From: Salinivirgaceae bacterium
GTDB taxonomy: Bacteria > Bacteroidota > Bacteroidia > Bacteroidales > SZUA-534
Reading direction: 5' to 3'
Assembly: GCA_016342715.1 (NCBI GenBank)
Contig: JAEINW010000020.1
Location: forward strand, 1-40,893
DNA: 40,893 bases
Part shown: in pieces, positions 16,033 through 25,022 of the stretch
Numbering within the stretch: position 1 is the stretch's first letter
How the letters are laid out: the number at the start of each line of letters is the position of its first letter
The notes under the pieces: generated by a model
What the model saw: only the letters and a program-made list of their open reading frames with translations
Database searches by the model: none
Told to the model about the DNA's origin: nothing
Program-made: the position numbers and the translations under genes

Positions 16033-17922
16033 TTATAAACAATATTTCGATAAATTAAATGGTATTTTATCTGTTCCACCATAAATAAATGGGTTTCCTG
16101 GCCTTGTATAAAATGAAAAATTATCTATTCGATATTTGGCCTTATTTGGATTCCAAATAAAAAATTTAACATGAGTTTCTTTTTTAAGCCGAATATCAGG
16201 AATTGGAATTGTGAAAAACACTTGATTTGATATTGAATCGCTAAGTATAAAATCATTTATTTCCATAGCACGCCAATCAATAATTTTACCATTTTTTTCC
16301 ATTGATGAAACTATTTTTGCTCCTCCAATAGTATCCATAGGTGTAATACTTGCTGATAATTCAATAAAGTTATTCTCCGAAAAAATTAAGGTATCCACCA
16401 TGGCTTCAATTGTTCCAATATATTCATTATTAGTTATCAAAGAACTGTCGCTATACCCTGCAACTAATTCTTTTTCATAGTTAATAAATGGGCAGGCTTC
16501 GGTATATTTATGCTTGCTCTTTTTTAACAAAAAGGCTTCTCCAGCAAGTGTATATTCTTTTTCTACTACCTCAGGATAATAAGATAGAGCAATTTGCAAT
16601 AGGGTTTGATTAATTATTTCAGCTCTTCCGAAATAAAAATATTCTTTATCTGATTGCTGCAATAAATTTATAAAATCACTTTTTTTATTCTCCCGGCTCC
16701 AATAAATGGTATGATTGTTTTTAAAATTATGTTTTGCATTATAATATTCATCAATTTCGGGATAGGTAAACTTTACGACTAACAAACTATCAGGGTCAAT
16801 ATTTTTTTGCCAATCAATCAATGTTTCAGCCACACATTTGTAACGTTGATTATTAAAAAACTCCTGATGTCGTCTTTCTAAAAATAAGGAAGCTGATCCG
16901 ACCAGCAATAATACTATTGTTAATAACAACTCGTTTCTGAAAGTCGTTTTTTTAATAAACGAAGCTAAAAATATCAACAAAAACGGAAAAGAAAAATACA
17001 ATACTCGCTCATGAATAACATTGCTTACAAAATAAGAATATGTAAATCCTATGGCAATGGGAATAAAAAACCAAATGATTGAAATCCTACGATACCTTTT
17101 ATATATGGATGGTTTATTCTTTGCAAAAAACACAAGGATTGGAATAATTACTAATAAAGCAATGATCCATGAATTATGAAACACATACGATATATACTGA
17201 AAAAAATAATTCAGCTCAAAATTTCCTAACCAACCTTCAATTCCTCCTTTTGATAATTGATAAAAGAAAATATTTAAGTGGGGAGCAAACAATATAAAAA
17301 TACTTAGCCCTGCAAGAATATATTTGAGCCAGTATTTTTTTTCTATAAGAAAAATTCCTGTTATCCAAACAATAGCCACAAACAGCAAGCTAAAATAATG
17401 CGTATAGGTACATACTGATGCTGCAAATACATAAACCAACAAATTTTTCAGGTTGAATTCCTTATGAATAATCTTATCCCAAAAGTAAACCATCAGGAGA
17501 ATAAATGGAATTCCAAAGCCGTACATGCGAGCAATTTGACTTTGTGCAACTGCATATTGTAAAAAAGCCATAAAACTGGCAGCATATAATGCAGAAGTTG
17601 AATTAAACCATTTTTTTGTAATTTTATAAACCATAAACACAGCAAAAATTCCAAAAAGAATAATGGGGAATTTAACTGCCATCTCGCTGCTACCAAATGC
17701 TTTGGTATAGTAATAATAAAATACCTGAGTACCTACTGGATGATTATCCAATTCCTTCATCCCAATTTGAATTACATCATGTAAATTTTCATAATCGAGC
17801 CTAAATAAGGTACTAAATTCATCATGTGTAAATGCCTGATCAGAGAACTTATAAAATCTAAGACCTGTGGCAACCAGAAGTATAATTAATAATGGAAGTA
17901 TTGATTTATTAAATCGCTGCAT
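16033..17922 (-). CDS. GT-C (family 39-like) membrane glycosyltransferase
   Basis: This 629-residue polytopic protein resembles bacterial ArnT/PMT-type glycosyltransferases that transfer a sugar from a polyprenyl phosphate on the periplasmic face. The first periplasmic loop has the hallmark acidic pair THDEFST (D34, E35), and an HPVGTQ-like stretch follows near 62. About ten to twelve hydrophobic segments run to residue about 350. The remaining 280 residues form a soluble, probably periplasmic, domain rich in beta strands that I cannot assign. The ATG overlaps the stop codon of the DPP IV gene by one base (TAATG), so the two are almost certainly translationally coupled. The acceptor is unknown. 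Confidence 0.85.
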   Translation of the reverse strand: MQRFNKSILPLLIILLVATGLRFYKFSDQAFTHDEFSTLFRLDYENLHDVIQIGMKELDNHPVGTQVFYYYYTKAFGSSEMAVKFPIILFGIFAVFMVYKITKKWFNSTSALYAASFMAFLQYAVAQSQIARMYGFGIPFILLMVYFWDKIIHKEFNLKNLLVYVFAASVCTYTHYFSLLFVAIVWITGIFLIEKKYWLKYILAGLSIFILFAPHLNIFFYQLSKGGIEGWLGNFELNYFFQYISYVFHNSWIIALLVIIPILVFFAKNKPSIYKRYRRISIIWFFIPIAIGFTYSYFVSNVIHERVLYFSFPFLLIFLASFIKKTTFRNELLLTIVLLLVGSASLFLERRHQEFFNNQRYKCVAETLIDWQKNIDPDSLLVVKFTYPEIDEYYNAKHNFKNNHTIYWSRENKKSDFINLLQQSDKEYFYFGRAEIINQTLLQIALSYYPEVVEKEYTLAGEAFLLKKSKHKYTEACPFINYEKELVAGYSDSSLITNNEYIGTIEAMVDTLIFSENNFIELSASITPMDTIGGAKIVSSMEKNGKIIDWRAMEINDFILSDSISNQVFFTIPIPDIRLKKETHVKFFIWNPNKAKYRIDNFSFYTRPGNPFIYGGTDKIPFNLSKYCL

Positions 17923-20117
17923 TATAAATTGTCCTTAACAAAGTTTAACATTTTTATAAACAAATGATACCTCGTATTGCCTCCATAAATACTATGGTTA
18001 CGATTAGTATAATAAAACATTTCAAATTGCTTATCGGCTTGTACAAATGCTTCTGAAATTTCTAAAGAATTTTGCATATGAACGTTATCATCGGCCGTTC
18101 CGTGAACAATTAACAATTTGCCTTTTAGTTTATCTACATGATTAATGGGTGAATTATCATCGTAGCCTGCTGCGTTTTCCTGAGGAGTACGCATAAAACG
18201 CTCCGTATATATATTGTCGTAATATCTCCAATTGGTAACTGGTGCCACAGCTATGCCTGCTTTAAAGAAATCGGCTCCCTGAGTCATACAATTTAAAGTC
18301 ATGAATCCACCATAACTCCAACCCCAGATTCCAATTCTACCTGCATCGATATAAGCTAAACTTCCTAAATATTTAGCAGTGGCAATTTGATCAAGGGTTT
18401 CGTATTTACCCAATTGCAAATAGGTTATTTTACGAAAATCTTCGCCTCGCGATCCGGTTCCCCGGCCATCAACACAAGCAACAATATAACCATTAGCGGC
18501 CAAAACTTGCTCCCATCCCACGCCATAGCTATCTTTTACTTCCTGAGAATTTGGTCCGCTATATTGTGTCATTAATACAGGATATTCTTTTGAAGTATTA
18601 AAATCAACAGGTTTAACCATCCAGCCATTTAATTGAACGCCTTCGTCACTTGTAAATGAGAAAAATTCCTTTGGTGAAAAATTAGCACTTTCTAATTTTT
18701 TATTTAATGCAGTATTATCTTCTAAAACTCTAATTTGTTTGCCTTTTGCTTCATTTAAGGTAACAATAGTTGGTGTTGATGTGTTGGAATAATAGTTCAC
18801 AAAATATTTAAATCCACTGCTAAACACAGCATCGTTGCTACCATCTTTTGTACTCAGTTTTTTAAGACCTGAACCATCGCTTTTTACCATATAAATAGAC
18901 CGTTGCATAGGTGTTGGTTGAGCACTTTGGTAATACACCAAACTCTTTTTTGCATCATAACCCAAATATTCAGCTACATCCCAATCGCCATTTGTTATTT
19001 GCTTAAGCAACGAACCATCGGCATTATGCAGGTATAAATGCACATAACCACTTCGCTCGCTTGTATATATAAATTGCTTACCCTCATTTAAAAAGGTGAG
19101 ATTATCAAAATACTTTTCGTCAATGTATCTTTCATTTTCCTCTGAATAAAAAACATTTGACTCTCCATTTTCAGGATTTGCATATAAAAACTCCAATTTG
19201 TTTTGTAATCGGTTTTCGCGATACAAAACCAACTTTCCGTTGGGCGACCACTTAAGTCTTGGAATATACTGATCGCTTTCTTCACCAATATTTACGGAAA
19301 CAGTTTTACCCGTTTCAACATTATATGAGTGTACAGTAACTATAGAATTATCATCGCCAGCTTTCGGATATTTAAACGCTCTATTTTCAGGATATAAGGC
19401 ATTGTTTTCATAAGTTGGATACATGCCTTTAAAAACTGTCATGTTAAACATGGGCACTTGACTTTCGTCAAATTTACAATAAGCAAGATATTTTCCATCG
19501 GGCGACCAATCAAATGCCTGATTGTATTCAAATTCTTCTTCATAAACCCAATCGGGAGCACCATTAATTATTTTGTTCCATTCGCCATCTGTTGTTAATT
19601 GTGTTTCTTTTCCTGTTGCTAATTCTGAGATAAATAAATTGTTATTGCGGACAAAAGCTACTTTAATACCATCACGTGATAAGGTTGCTAAACGCTGAGT
19701 CCCTTCTTCTGAAACCGGAAAAAGTGTTTTTGTAGCAATATCCCAAACATAAAAATTTGCAGTAAAAGAGCGTCGGTAAATTCGAGTACGGTTTACGTAG
19801 AAAATTATTTTCGACTCATCGGCATTAAATTCATAATTTGAAATTGCTTTTATTTCTGGAATTCCAAAATCTTTAACATCAACCATATTCTCAATAGCTT
19901 TTCCGGTTTTATAACTATATTTTACAATTACAGAATCGCCAACTAAAGCTGAATAATGCAAACCATCATTCATTGAAGTTAACCCATCCACCGACTTTGC
20001 ATAATAGGTATAAGTCTTATAAAGATCAGCAACCGTAATGTCTTTTTTAACATTCTCTTGTGCAAACAGACAAAAGCTAATTACTGCAAATAAGCTAAGG
20101 AAGAATACTCTTTTCAT
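17922..20117 (-). CDS. Dipeptidyl peptidase IV, S9B family, periplasmic
   Basis: This 731-residue prolyl-oligopeptidase-family serine peptidase should release N-terminal X-Pro or X-Ala dipeptides. A signal peptide is visible (residues 1-19, basic start, hydrophobic core, then AQ). The N-terminal half is the DPP IV beta-propeller, including the substrate N-terminus-binding Glu cluster in DWVYEEEF (189-196). The C-terminal alpha/beta hydrolase domain has the nucleophile in GWSYGG (S601), the acid in HGTADDNVH (D676) and the catalytic His in RNHSIYGG (H708). The length matches bacterial DPP IV (about 720-730). It is the first gene of a minus-strand series followed by GT39, pepD and two MFSD1-like carriers. 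Its product dipeptides would be substrates for those carriers and PepD; this link is inferred. Confidence 0.95.
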   Translation of the reverse strand: MKRVFFLSLFAVISFCLFAQENVKKDITVADLYKTYTYYAKSVDGLTSMNDGLHYSALVGDSVIVKYSYKTGKAIENMVDVKDFGIPEIKAISNYEFNADESKIIFYVNRTRIYRRSFTANFYVWDIATKTLFPVSEEGTQRLATLSRDGIKVAFVRNNNLFISELATGKETQLTTDGEWNKIINGAPDWVYEEEFEYNQAFDWSPDGKYLAYCKFDESQVPMFNMTVFKGMYPTYENNALYPENRAFKYPKAGDDNSIVTVHSYNVETGKTVSVNIGEESDQYIPRLKWSPNGKLVLYRENRLQNKLEFLYANPENGESNVFYSEENERYIDEKYFDNLTFLNEGKQFIYTSERSGYVHLYLHNADGSLLKQITNGDWDVAEYLGYDAKKSLVYYQSAQPTPMQRSIYMVKSDGSGLKKLSTKDGSNDAVFSSGFKYFVNYYSNTSTPTIVTLNEAKGKQIRVLEDNTALNKKLESANFSPKEFFSFTSDEGVQLNGWMVKPVDFNTSKEYPVLMTQYSGPNSQEVKDSYGVGWEQVLAANGYIVACVDGRGTGSRGEDFRKITYLQLGKYETLDQIATAKYLGSLAYIDAGRIGIWGWSYGGFMTLNCMTQGADFFKAGIAVAPVTNWRYYDNIYTERFMRTPQENAAGYDDNSPINHVDKLKGKLLIVHGTADDNVHMQNSLEISEAFVQADKQFEMFYYTNRNHSIYGGNTRYHLFIKMLNFVKDNL

Positions 20118-20369
20118 AATATGTTGTTTTATTGTTTTTTTTTGATTCGCTAATATATTACATTTTTATAAGGTCGCATAAAAAGACCAAAGATTACATA
20201 TGAAACTAAACTTTCCAATGATTTTTATTGGGTTTCTGAAAAATTTTTCCCAATTTTTAACTGTTTTTTTCAGAAACAAAATTATTTGATTAATCAGGCC
20301 ATAAAATTTTAAATAAGCCTTGCAAAAAATGAATGCGGATTTATTTGAAAAAACTTTTGAACAAACAAT

Positions 20370-20714
20370 TTATATTTCTTTTTTACTTGATTTTGTCAAG
20401 GAATTATAATCCAATGCTAATTGAATAAAGTAATCTAAATCTTCATCCATATCATATCCAATAGGTTCAATCATAACAAATCCTTTCATGGGACGTCCCG
20501 TAAAAACCATTCGTTTACAGCCCTCTTTCTGAAGCGCCTCAGCAACATTGTCGGGGTGTATGCGAGCCATCATTTCGTTTTTAATAATACCCACACACAT
20601 TTTATCATCAACCATAAATGTAAGTCCCCCAAACATATTTTTTTCGTAGAATTTTATTCCTCTGCTGTTTAAAGTTTGAACAATTCTATCTTGTAAAAAT
20701 TCGTTATATGCCAT
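20370..20714 (-). CDS. TfoX/Sxy N-terminal domain protein
   Basis: This is a small cytosolic protein of 114 residues built of one TfoX N-terminal domain. In gamma-proteobacteria TfoX/Sxy activates competence with CRP, but stand-alone N-domain proteins in Bacteroidota have no settled role. The family pattern is visible: KNMFGGLTFMVDDKMCVGI near 24-42, then MMARI and a GRPMKGFV turn. The start is set at ATG 20712-20714 because the protein then begins MAYNEFLQDR like relatives. An ATG 57 bases further upstream (20771) would add a 19-residue leader with no family match. It stands alone between the DPP IV gene and a sensor kinase, both on the same strand. Confidence 0.85.
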   Translation of the reverse strand: MAYNEFLQDRIVQTLNSRGIKFYEKNMFGGLTFMVDDKMCVGIIKNEMMARIHPDNVAEALQKEGCKRMVFTGRPMKGFVMIEPIGYDMDEDLDYFIQLALDYNSLTKSSKKEI

Positions 20715-21002
20715 ATTAATACCATTTATTAATTTCACTAATATACAATCTATTTTAACTGAGTAAAGCAAGCTGTGTTGAAAAATTATAGGTAATTCAA
20801 ATTTGACTCACAAACCTAAACTTACCTGCTGTAAACATTTTTTAGATTGGCAGTCGAGGTTTTAGGAATCAAATTAAATATTTTTGCTAAACGCTCACTT
20901 CAATTATTCCTAACTATAATAGTAATGCATGATCAAATTCAGAATAATTTAAGTGAGCGATATTGCTTACAAATATCAATATTATTTTTCTCTTCTTTTT
21001 TT

Positions 21003-22169
21003 TTAAAGACTATTGGAGTTTATTATTTCGTTATTATAGCTTACCAAATTATATGGAATCGTAACTTTAAATGTGGTTTTGTTTTCTTGATTTGGCATTA
21101 ATTCTATGGTGCCACCTAAGAGCTCTGCATATTCTTTTGATATTGATAAACCTAAGCCAAGCCCCCCAATAATATTATCAGATGCGTTTTTTTCAAATCT
21201 TGAAAAACGGTTAAAAATAACTTCTCTGTGTTCCTTACTAATTCCAATCCCCGTATCTTCAACTACAAAAACTATGTTATTAAATTCATGCTTAAGTTGT
21301 AAGCGAATATACCCACTTGACGTAAATTTAAAAGCATTATCTAATAAGTTGTCAACAATTTTTGTGAGTTTAAAATTGTCACTAATAATGGTACTTTGAT
21401 CATCGGATAAGTTATTTTCTAGTATAAAAGATATGTTTTTATCACTAAATTCGCTAGTAAACTTTGAATAAATTTCTCTTAATAACTTACTCACACATAC
21501 TTCACGTTTATTAACTTTAGATTGTGATGTTTCCAGTTTTGAAATTTCAAGAATATCTTCAATTATTTTTAGTAGCCTATTGGAACTGCTATTAATGTAA
21601 TTAATAAATTCTCTTTGTTTTTCAAAGGAAATATCAGGGCTGTTTAAAAGCTGACTAAACCCAACAATTGCATTCATTGGCGTTCTAACTTCATGCGACA
21701 CATTTTGTAAAAACTTAGTAATTAAAAGATTGCTAGCTTCGGCTTTTTGTTTTGCATCTAATAATTCCTGCTTTTGAGTAACATTTACATTTTCAATATA
21801 ATATAGACTTAATGCGCTTGTCATTATTTTAAGCAATTCCTCTCTTGACCAAGGTTTTTGCACATATTGATATATTCGAGCTTGATTAATCGCTTCTTCA
21901 ATTACTTCAAAATCAGCGTATCCTGTAACTAGTATTCTATTAGGTTTTGGATGTGTTTTAAGCGTTTTTTTTAAAAATTCTAACCCTGTCATTTCAGGCA
22001 TTCTTTGATCTGAAAGAATTAAATCAATAGTGTTACTATTTAATATTTCAAATCCTTCAGAAGCAGAAAGAGCTGTATGTACATTATATTCTAGTCTAAA
22101 TGTATCTTTGAAAATACGAAGATTTACTTCTTCATCATCGACATATAATATTGAAAACTCTTTTTCCAT
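21003..22169 (-). CDS. Soluble hybrid REC-histidine kinase
   Basis: This 388-residue signalling protein has no membrane segment. An N-terminal receiver domain (5-120) has the acidic pocket DDE at 11-13, phospho-acceptor D54 in LILSDQRMPEM, and K105 in QKPW. A coiled-coil linker (about 130-150) leads to the HisKA dimerisation domain with SHEVRTP (H159) and a HATPase domain with the N box DNLLDNAF (N278), G1 box EDTGIGI (304-310) and G2 box GLGLGL (336-341). All catalytic residues are present. Input probably comes through phosphorylation of the receiver, so it would relay signals from another kinase. No output gene is adjacent, but a decayed receiver gene lies immediately upstream on the same strand. 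Confidence 0.93.
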   Translation of the reverse strand: MEKEFSILYVDDEEVNLRIFKDTFRLEYNVHTALSASEGFEILNSNTIDLILSDQRMPEMTGLEFLKKTLKTHPKPNRILVTGYADFEVIEEAINQARIYQYVQKPWSREELLKIMTSALSLYYIENVNVTQKQELLDAKQKAEASNLLITKFLQNVSHEVRTPMNAIVGFSQLLNSPDISFEKQREFINYINSSSNRLLKIIEDILEISKLETSQSKVNKREVCVSKLLREIYSKFTSEFSDKNISFILENNLSDDQSTIISDNFKLTKIVDNLLDNAFKFTSSGYIRLQLKHEFNNIVFVVEDTGIGISKEHREVIFNRFSRFEKNASDNIIGGLGLGLSISKEYAELLGGTIELMPNQENKTTFKVTIPYNLVSYNNEIINSNSL

Positions 22170-22266
22170 TAATTCTTTTAAATAAATATGATTTGTAAAA
22201 TAGTTAAATTTTTTACCGATATATTAATTTTTCTTAAAAGTTATAAATCAAGTTACATTAATTGCC

Positions 22267-22535
22267 TTAATAATTACCTCTTAATTCTTCATATTTTCAT
22301 GGTTTCGATATGAATTCAAATAGTTTGTAATTATCATAAGCTTTTTGGATATCTTAATTACTACTGTAACCTGAAACAATAAGTCTAATTTGGTGGAATA
22401 TCTGAAAAACGAATTTTTATTTTATCCAATAATTCTACACCAGTCATTTCAGGCACTTTTTTATCGCTGATAACCACTCGTACTGTATTTTTATTTAAAA
22501 TATCGATATAGTGCGATAACTTATCACTACCCAAT
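22267..22535 (-). pseudogene. Decayed receiver-domain (response regulator) gene
   Basis: Reading the minus strand gives a receiver domain broken by stops and a frameshift. One frame encodes ILNKNTVRVVISDKKVPEM followed by TGVELLDKIKIRFSDIP, corresponding to the phospho-Asp strand and following helix of a REC domain. After a one-base shift near 22390 a second frame gives IRLIVSGYSSN, a TAA stop (22354-22356), DIQKAYDNYKLFEFISKP, a TGA stop (22297-22299) in place of the Trp of a KPW motif, then KYEELRGNY. The same blocks occur in the intact neighbour (ILSDQRMPEM, ILVTGY, QKPW). The N-terminal part upstream of 22535 is too degraded to place; weak matches may extend to about 22720. Probably a former partner or paralogue of the adjacent kinase. 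Confidence 0.85.
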
Positions 22536-22964
22536 ATAAATAAGTTGATCGCTTGATATATCTGTACTTGTATTTTTTACAACTGTTAATTCAATGGCTT
22601 TGTTTTTAATTTATTGCGTTTATGCAAAATAATTTAACTCTTCAATATTTTTTTCATTTGAACTGAGTACTGTTAAATTAAACTTATCAAAACTATATAT
22701 CAGTATAGCTAATGCTGTTTGAAAATTGAAAAATATACTTTCTAATTATTTTTTATCTACCAATTTGAGCATTTATTTAATTCTAAAAACACAAGATTAA
22801 TAAAATTAGGATTAATAGGTTACTGTGCAAATTAATAATTTTTAGTTTTATTCTCATAGCTAACTAATTGATTCAATTAGGTAAAATCTAAAATTATCGA
22901 TTATTATAATTCAAATGAAAAAATTTAGTTTTTAATACATCATATAACACTTTTACTCTTATCT

Positions 22965-23099
22965 AAGTTGAGCGATTGGAGCATAGCGAACAAGCGCTTT
23001 ACTTAGAGTTAACCCCGATGTAGAGATTGTAGTGTTTCACAAACAAAGTGCAGTGAAATACTTACAAGAACTAAATCGTGAGCGAGAATCGCTCAATTT
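22965..23099. repeat. Foldback element with nested inverted repeats
   Basis: The left end AAGTTGAGCGATT (22965-22977) is the reverse complement of the right end AATCGCTCAATTT (23087-23099) with one mismatch. Inside, GTGTTTCAC and GTGAAATAC form a second inverted pair near 23032-23060. There is no coding potential. The base composition is less AT-rich than the flanks, which suggests an inserted repeat element or a structured RNA. Confidence 0.55.
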
Positions 23100-23393
23100 G
23101 GGTCTTTGTAAATTTAGGGTATATCACATATAAAATTATTAAAATAATTCGGTAAATATAATCGATCAAATGCTATAATAAAATGATTTTTATCGTATAA
23201 TAAACTGATAAAAAATGAAGCCTGCAAAAAACATCCTGAGTAAAGTTAAATCAAGGTTTATGTCATCCATGATTTGCTTATTCAAGTTTTTATTGATGCT
23301 TTTGTAAAGTAAACACTTCAGTTTACATAAATGTTACAACAAAAAGATTGTTACAAAAGGGGTTTGATAAATCTTAAAATTGCCAATTGAAAA

Positions 23394-23452
23394 TAAAAAA
23401 TGGAATGTTTACCCATCTAAAAACAGACGGGTAAATGCTCCATTTTTTTTTT
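23394..23452 (-). terminator. Strong bidirectional terminator after creD
   Basis: A long stem pairs AATGGA..TTTACCC..TCT with AGA..GGGTAAA..TCCATT around an AAAAC loop, with T-runs on both strands. It lies about 60 bases past the creD stop. Confidence 0.85.
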
Positions 23453-23511
23453 AATTTAAAATTGTTAAATGATAGTTTCTGTAAAAGCCTGTTTTTTATA
23501 AAGCTGTTTTA

Positions 23512-24837
23512 TTAATCTAACTTTTTATTTATTTTAGGATCAAACTGTATGGGGGCAAACCAATCGACTTTGCGTGATAAATACATTACCAAACTTAAAG
23601 CAACAAATATTCCAATACTTCCCATTAATAATGAATAATCTTCTAATTGAAGAAGTGTATATAAGAATACATATAAGGCAACTAAAATTGCAAAAACAGT
23701 TAAAGTAATTCTAATTCTTCCGATGGTGGATTTTGTATATAAAGTTATTAATGTAACTATTGCTGTGCTTGCAATAAGGTATGACCATCCAAAAGAAATG
23801 TGTTCAGATAAAGATATTAATAGAGAGTAAAATATTAGAAGCCCAATTCCAATTAATAAATACTGAATGGGGTGAATCCTTTTCTTATTGAGAATTTCAG
23901 TAAAAAAGAATACTAAAAATGTTAAAGCAATAAACATAATGGCATATTTTATAGCTCTTTCTGATTTTAAGTAGTGATCTACAGGCAAAAGCAAATCAAC
24001 TCCAAAAGCAGAATTATTTATTTTATACTTAGCTCCCCGCCATTTTTGAGGATAATTTCTATTCAAATGCAAAATTTTCCAATCAGCTGTAAATCCGTCT
24101 TTTGATATTTCTCTATTATCAGGAATAAAGGCTCCACTAAAGCTTGGAGTTGTCCATACCGATTGAATAGCAACATTGGTAGTTTTTCCTAAGGGTACAA
24201 AATTGATCGTTTCACTTCCATTAACATCAAGTGTAAATGAAAAATTATGAACAGAATCTTTAGTATTTATTTTAATTGGAGCAGAAACTCCCGATTTGAT
24301 TAAATCATTTGAGCGAACGCCTGGATCAACAGTATAAGAATTTTCATTCATAGCTATGTTTATCTCAGTGTTAATACCCCTCATATCAGGAATTCCTATG
24401 CAAATATATGCTTCATCCCACAATATGTCTTTTTGATTTATCTTCCATGAATCAAAACTTAAATCTTTAAAATTTCCCGAAAAATGTAACACGCTATTGT
24501 AAACTATTACTTTATATATGCTTCGATACCTTTCTTCTGGATGAATATCTCCTTTGATGGTTAAATTTTCAGGCAAAAAATGAGCAAATTCAATAGTAGT
24601 TTTATTTTTATCATCTTCTTTATAATGATACTTATAGGGGATAGATATTACGGGTCCTTTTATAGTTTGACTATTTCCCCATTTTGAATTTATCTCCCGA
24701 AAAACTTCATCTCGTCTATTTTCACGTTCTCTTATTAATGAACGTATCATTGATGTTGGTATCATAAGTAACAAGAATAAAATTCCTATTACAATTAGCT
24801 TAAATGATATTGATTCTTTAATCCAGTTTTTAAACAT
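23512..24837 (-). CDS. creD: CreD-family inner membrane protein
   Basis: This 441-residue membrane protein has one N-terminal hydrophobic helix (about 11-31), the CreD signature MIPTSMIRSLIRERENRR (about 20-37), a large extracytoplasmic beta-rich domain (about 40-290), and a cluster of five to six hydrophobic segments at the C-terminus (about 295-425). The length is normal for CreD (about 450). The exact biochemical role is unknown; in proteobacteria creD belongs to the CreBC regulon and is linked to envelope stress and colicin E2 or beta-lactam responses. No creBC-like pair is adjacent here, and the nearest kinase is a soluble hybrid type. It is transcribed divergently from glyS and ends in a strong terminator, so it is monocistronic. 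Confidence 0.9.
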   Translation of the reverse strand: MFKNWIKESISFKLIVIGILFLLLMIPTSMIRSLIRERENRRDEVFREINSKWGNSQTIKGPVISIPYKYHYKEDDKNKTTIEFAHFLPENLTIKGDIHPEERYRSIYKVIVYNSVLHFSGNFKDLSFDSWKINQKDILWDEAYICIGIPDMRGINTEINIAMNENSYTVDPGVRSNDLIKSGVSAPIKINTKDSVHNFSFTLDVNGSETINFVPLGKTTNVAIQSVWTTPSFSGAFIPDNREISKDGFTADWKILHLNRNYPQKWRGAKYKINNSAFGVDLLLPVDHYLKSERAIKYAIMFIALTFLVFFFTEILNKKRIHPIQYLLIGIGLLIFYSLLISLSEHISFGWSYLIASTAIVTLITLYTKSTIGRIRITLTVFAILVALYVFLYTLLQLEDYSLLMGSIGIFVALSLVMYLSRKVDWFAPIQFDPKINKKLD

Positions 24838-24964
24838 TTTAATATAATTTGGTTAATTAATAATTCGAACATTCACTTGTATCATAAAATAAACGCTTCG
24901 GAATGCGCTAAATTGTTAATTTAACACTTTTAACAGATTAATTTATTAATTATCAAGAGGAAGT

Positions 24965-24995
24965 TTTTTAGTTTGCTTGGTTTCAACTATTTTTG
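24965..24995 (+). promoter_or_regulatory. Bacteroidota-type promoter for glyS
   Basis: TATTTTTG (24988-24995) fits the -7 consensus TAnnTTTG exactly. TTTT (24965-24968) stands 19 bases upstream in the -33 position. The glyS ATG begins 27 bases downstream. Confidence 0.5.
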
Positions 24996-25022
24996 GCATT
25001 CAAAAATTTATAATAACAAAAT

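Larger units (their letters stand above)
22170..23393. other. Long non-coding stretch holding a REC pseudogene and a foldback
   Basis: About 1.2 kb lacks an intact gene. It contains the decayed receiver-domain gene (22267-22535, perhaps extending to about 22720), a foldback repeat (22965-23099), and very AT-rich sequence (roughly 22600-22930 and 23110-23390) in which I see nothing else. The promoter of the sensor kinase should lie in the first 100 bases; none fits the consensus well. Confidence 0.6.

Noticed and set aside
20370-20771. Longer start for the TfoX-N protein
   Set aside because: The extra 19 residues (LYSVKIDCILVKLINGIN) are not part of the domain and precede the normal MAYNEF start.
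20847-21101. Plus-strand frame of 84 codons with a hydrophobic composition
   Set aside because: It overlaps the 3' end of the kinase gene on the other strand. Hydrophobicity comes from AT-rich codons; there is no family resemblance.
22170-23500. CRISPR array or toxin-antitoxin pair in the gene desert
   Set aside because: There are no regularly spaced repeats and no paired small frames; the content is explained by a pseudogene, a foldback and AT-rich spacer.
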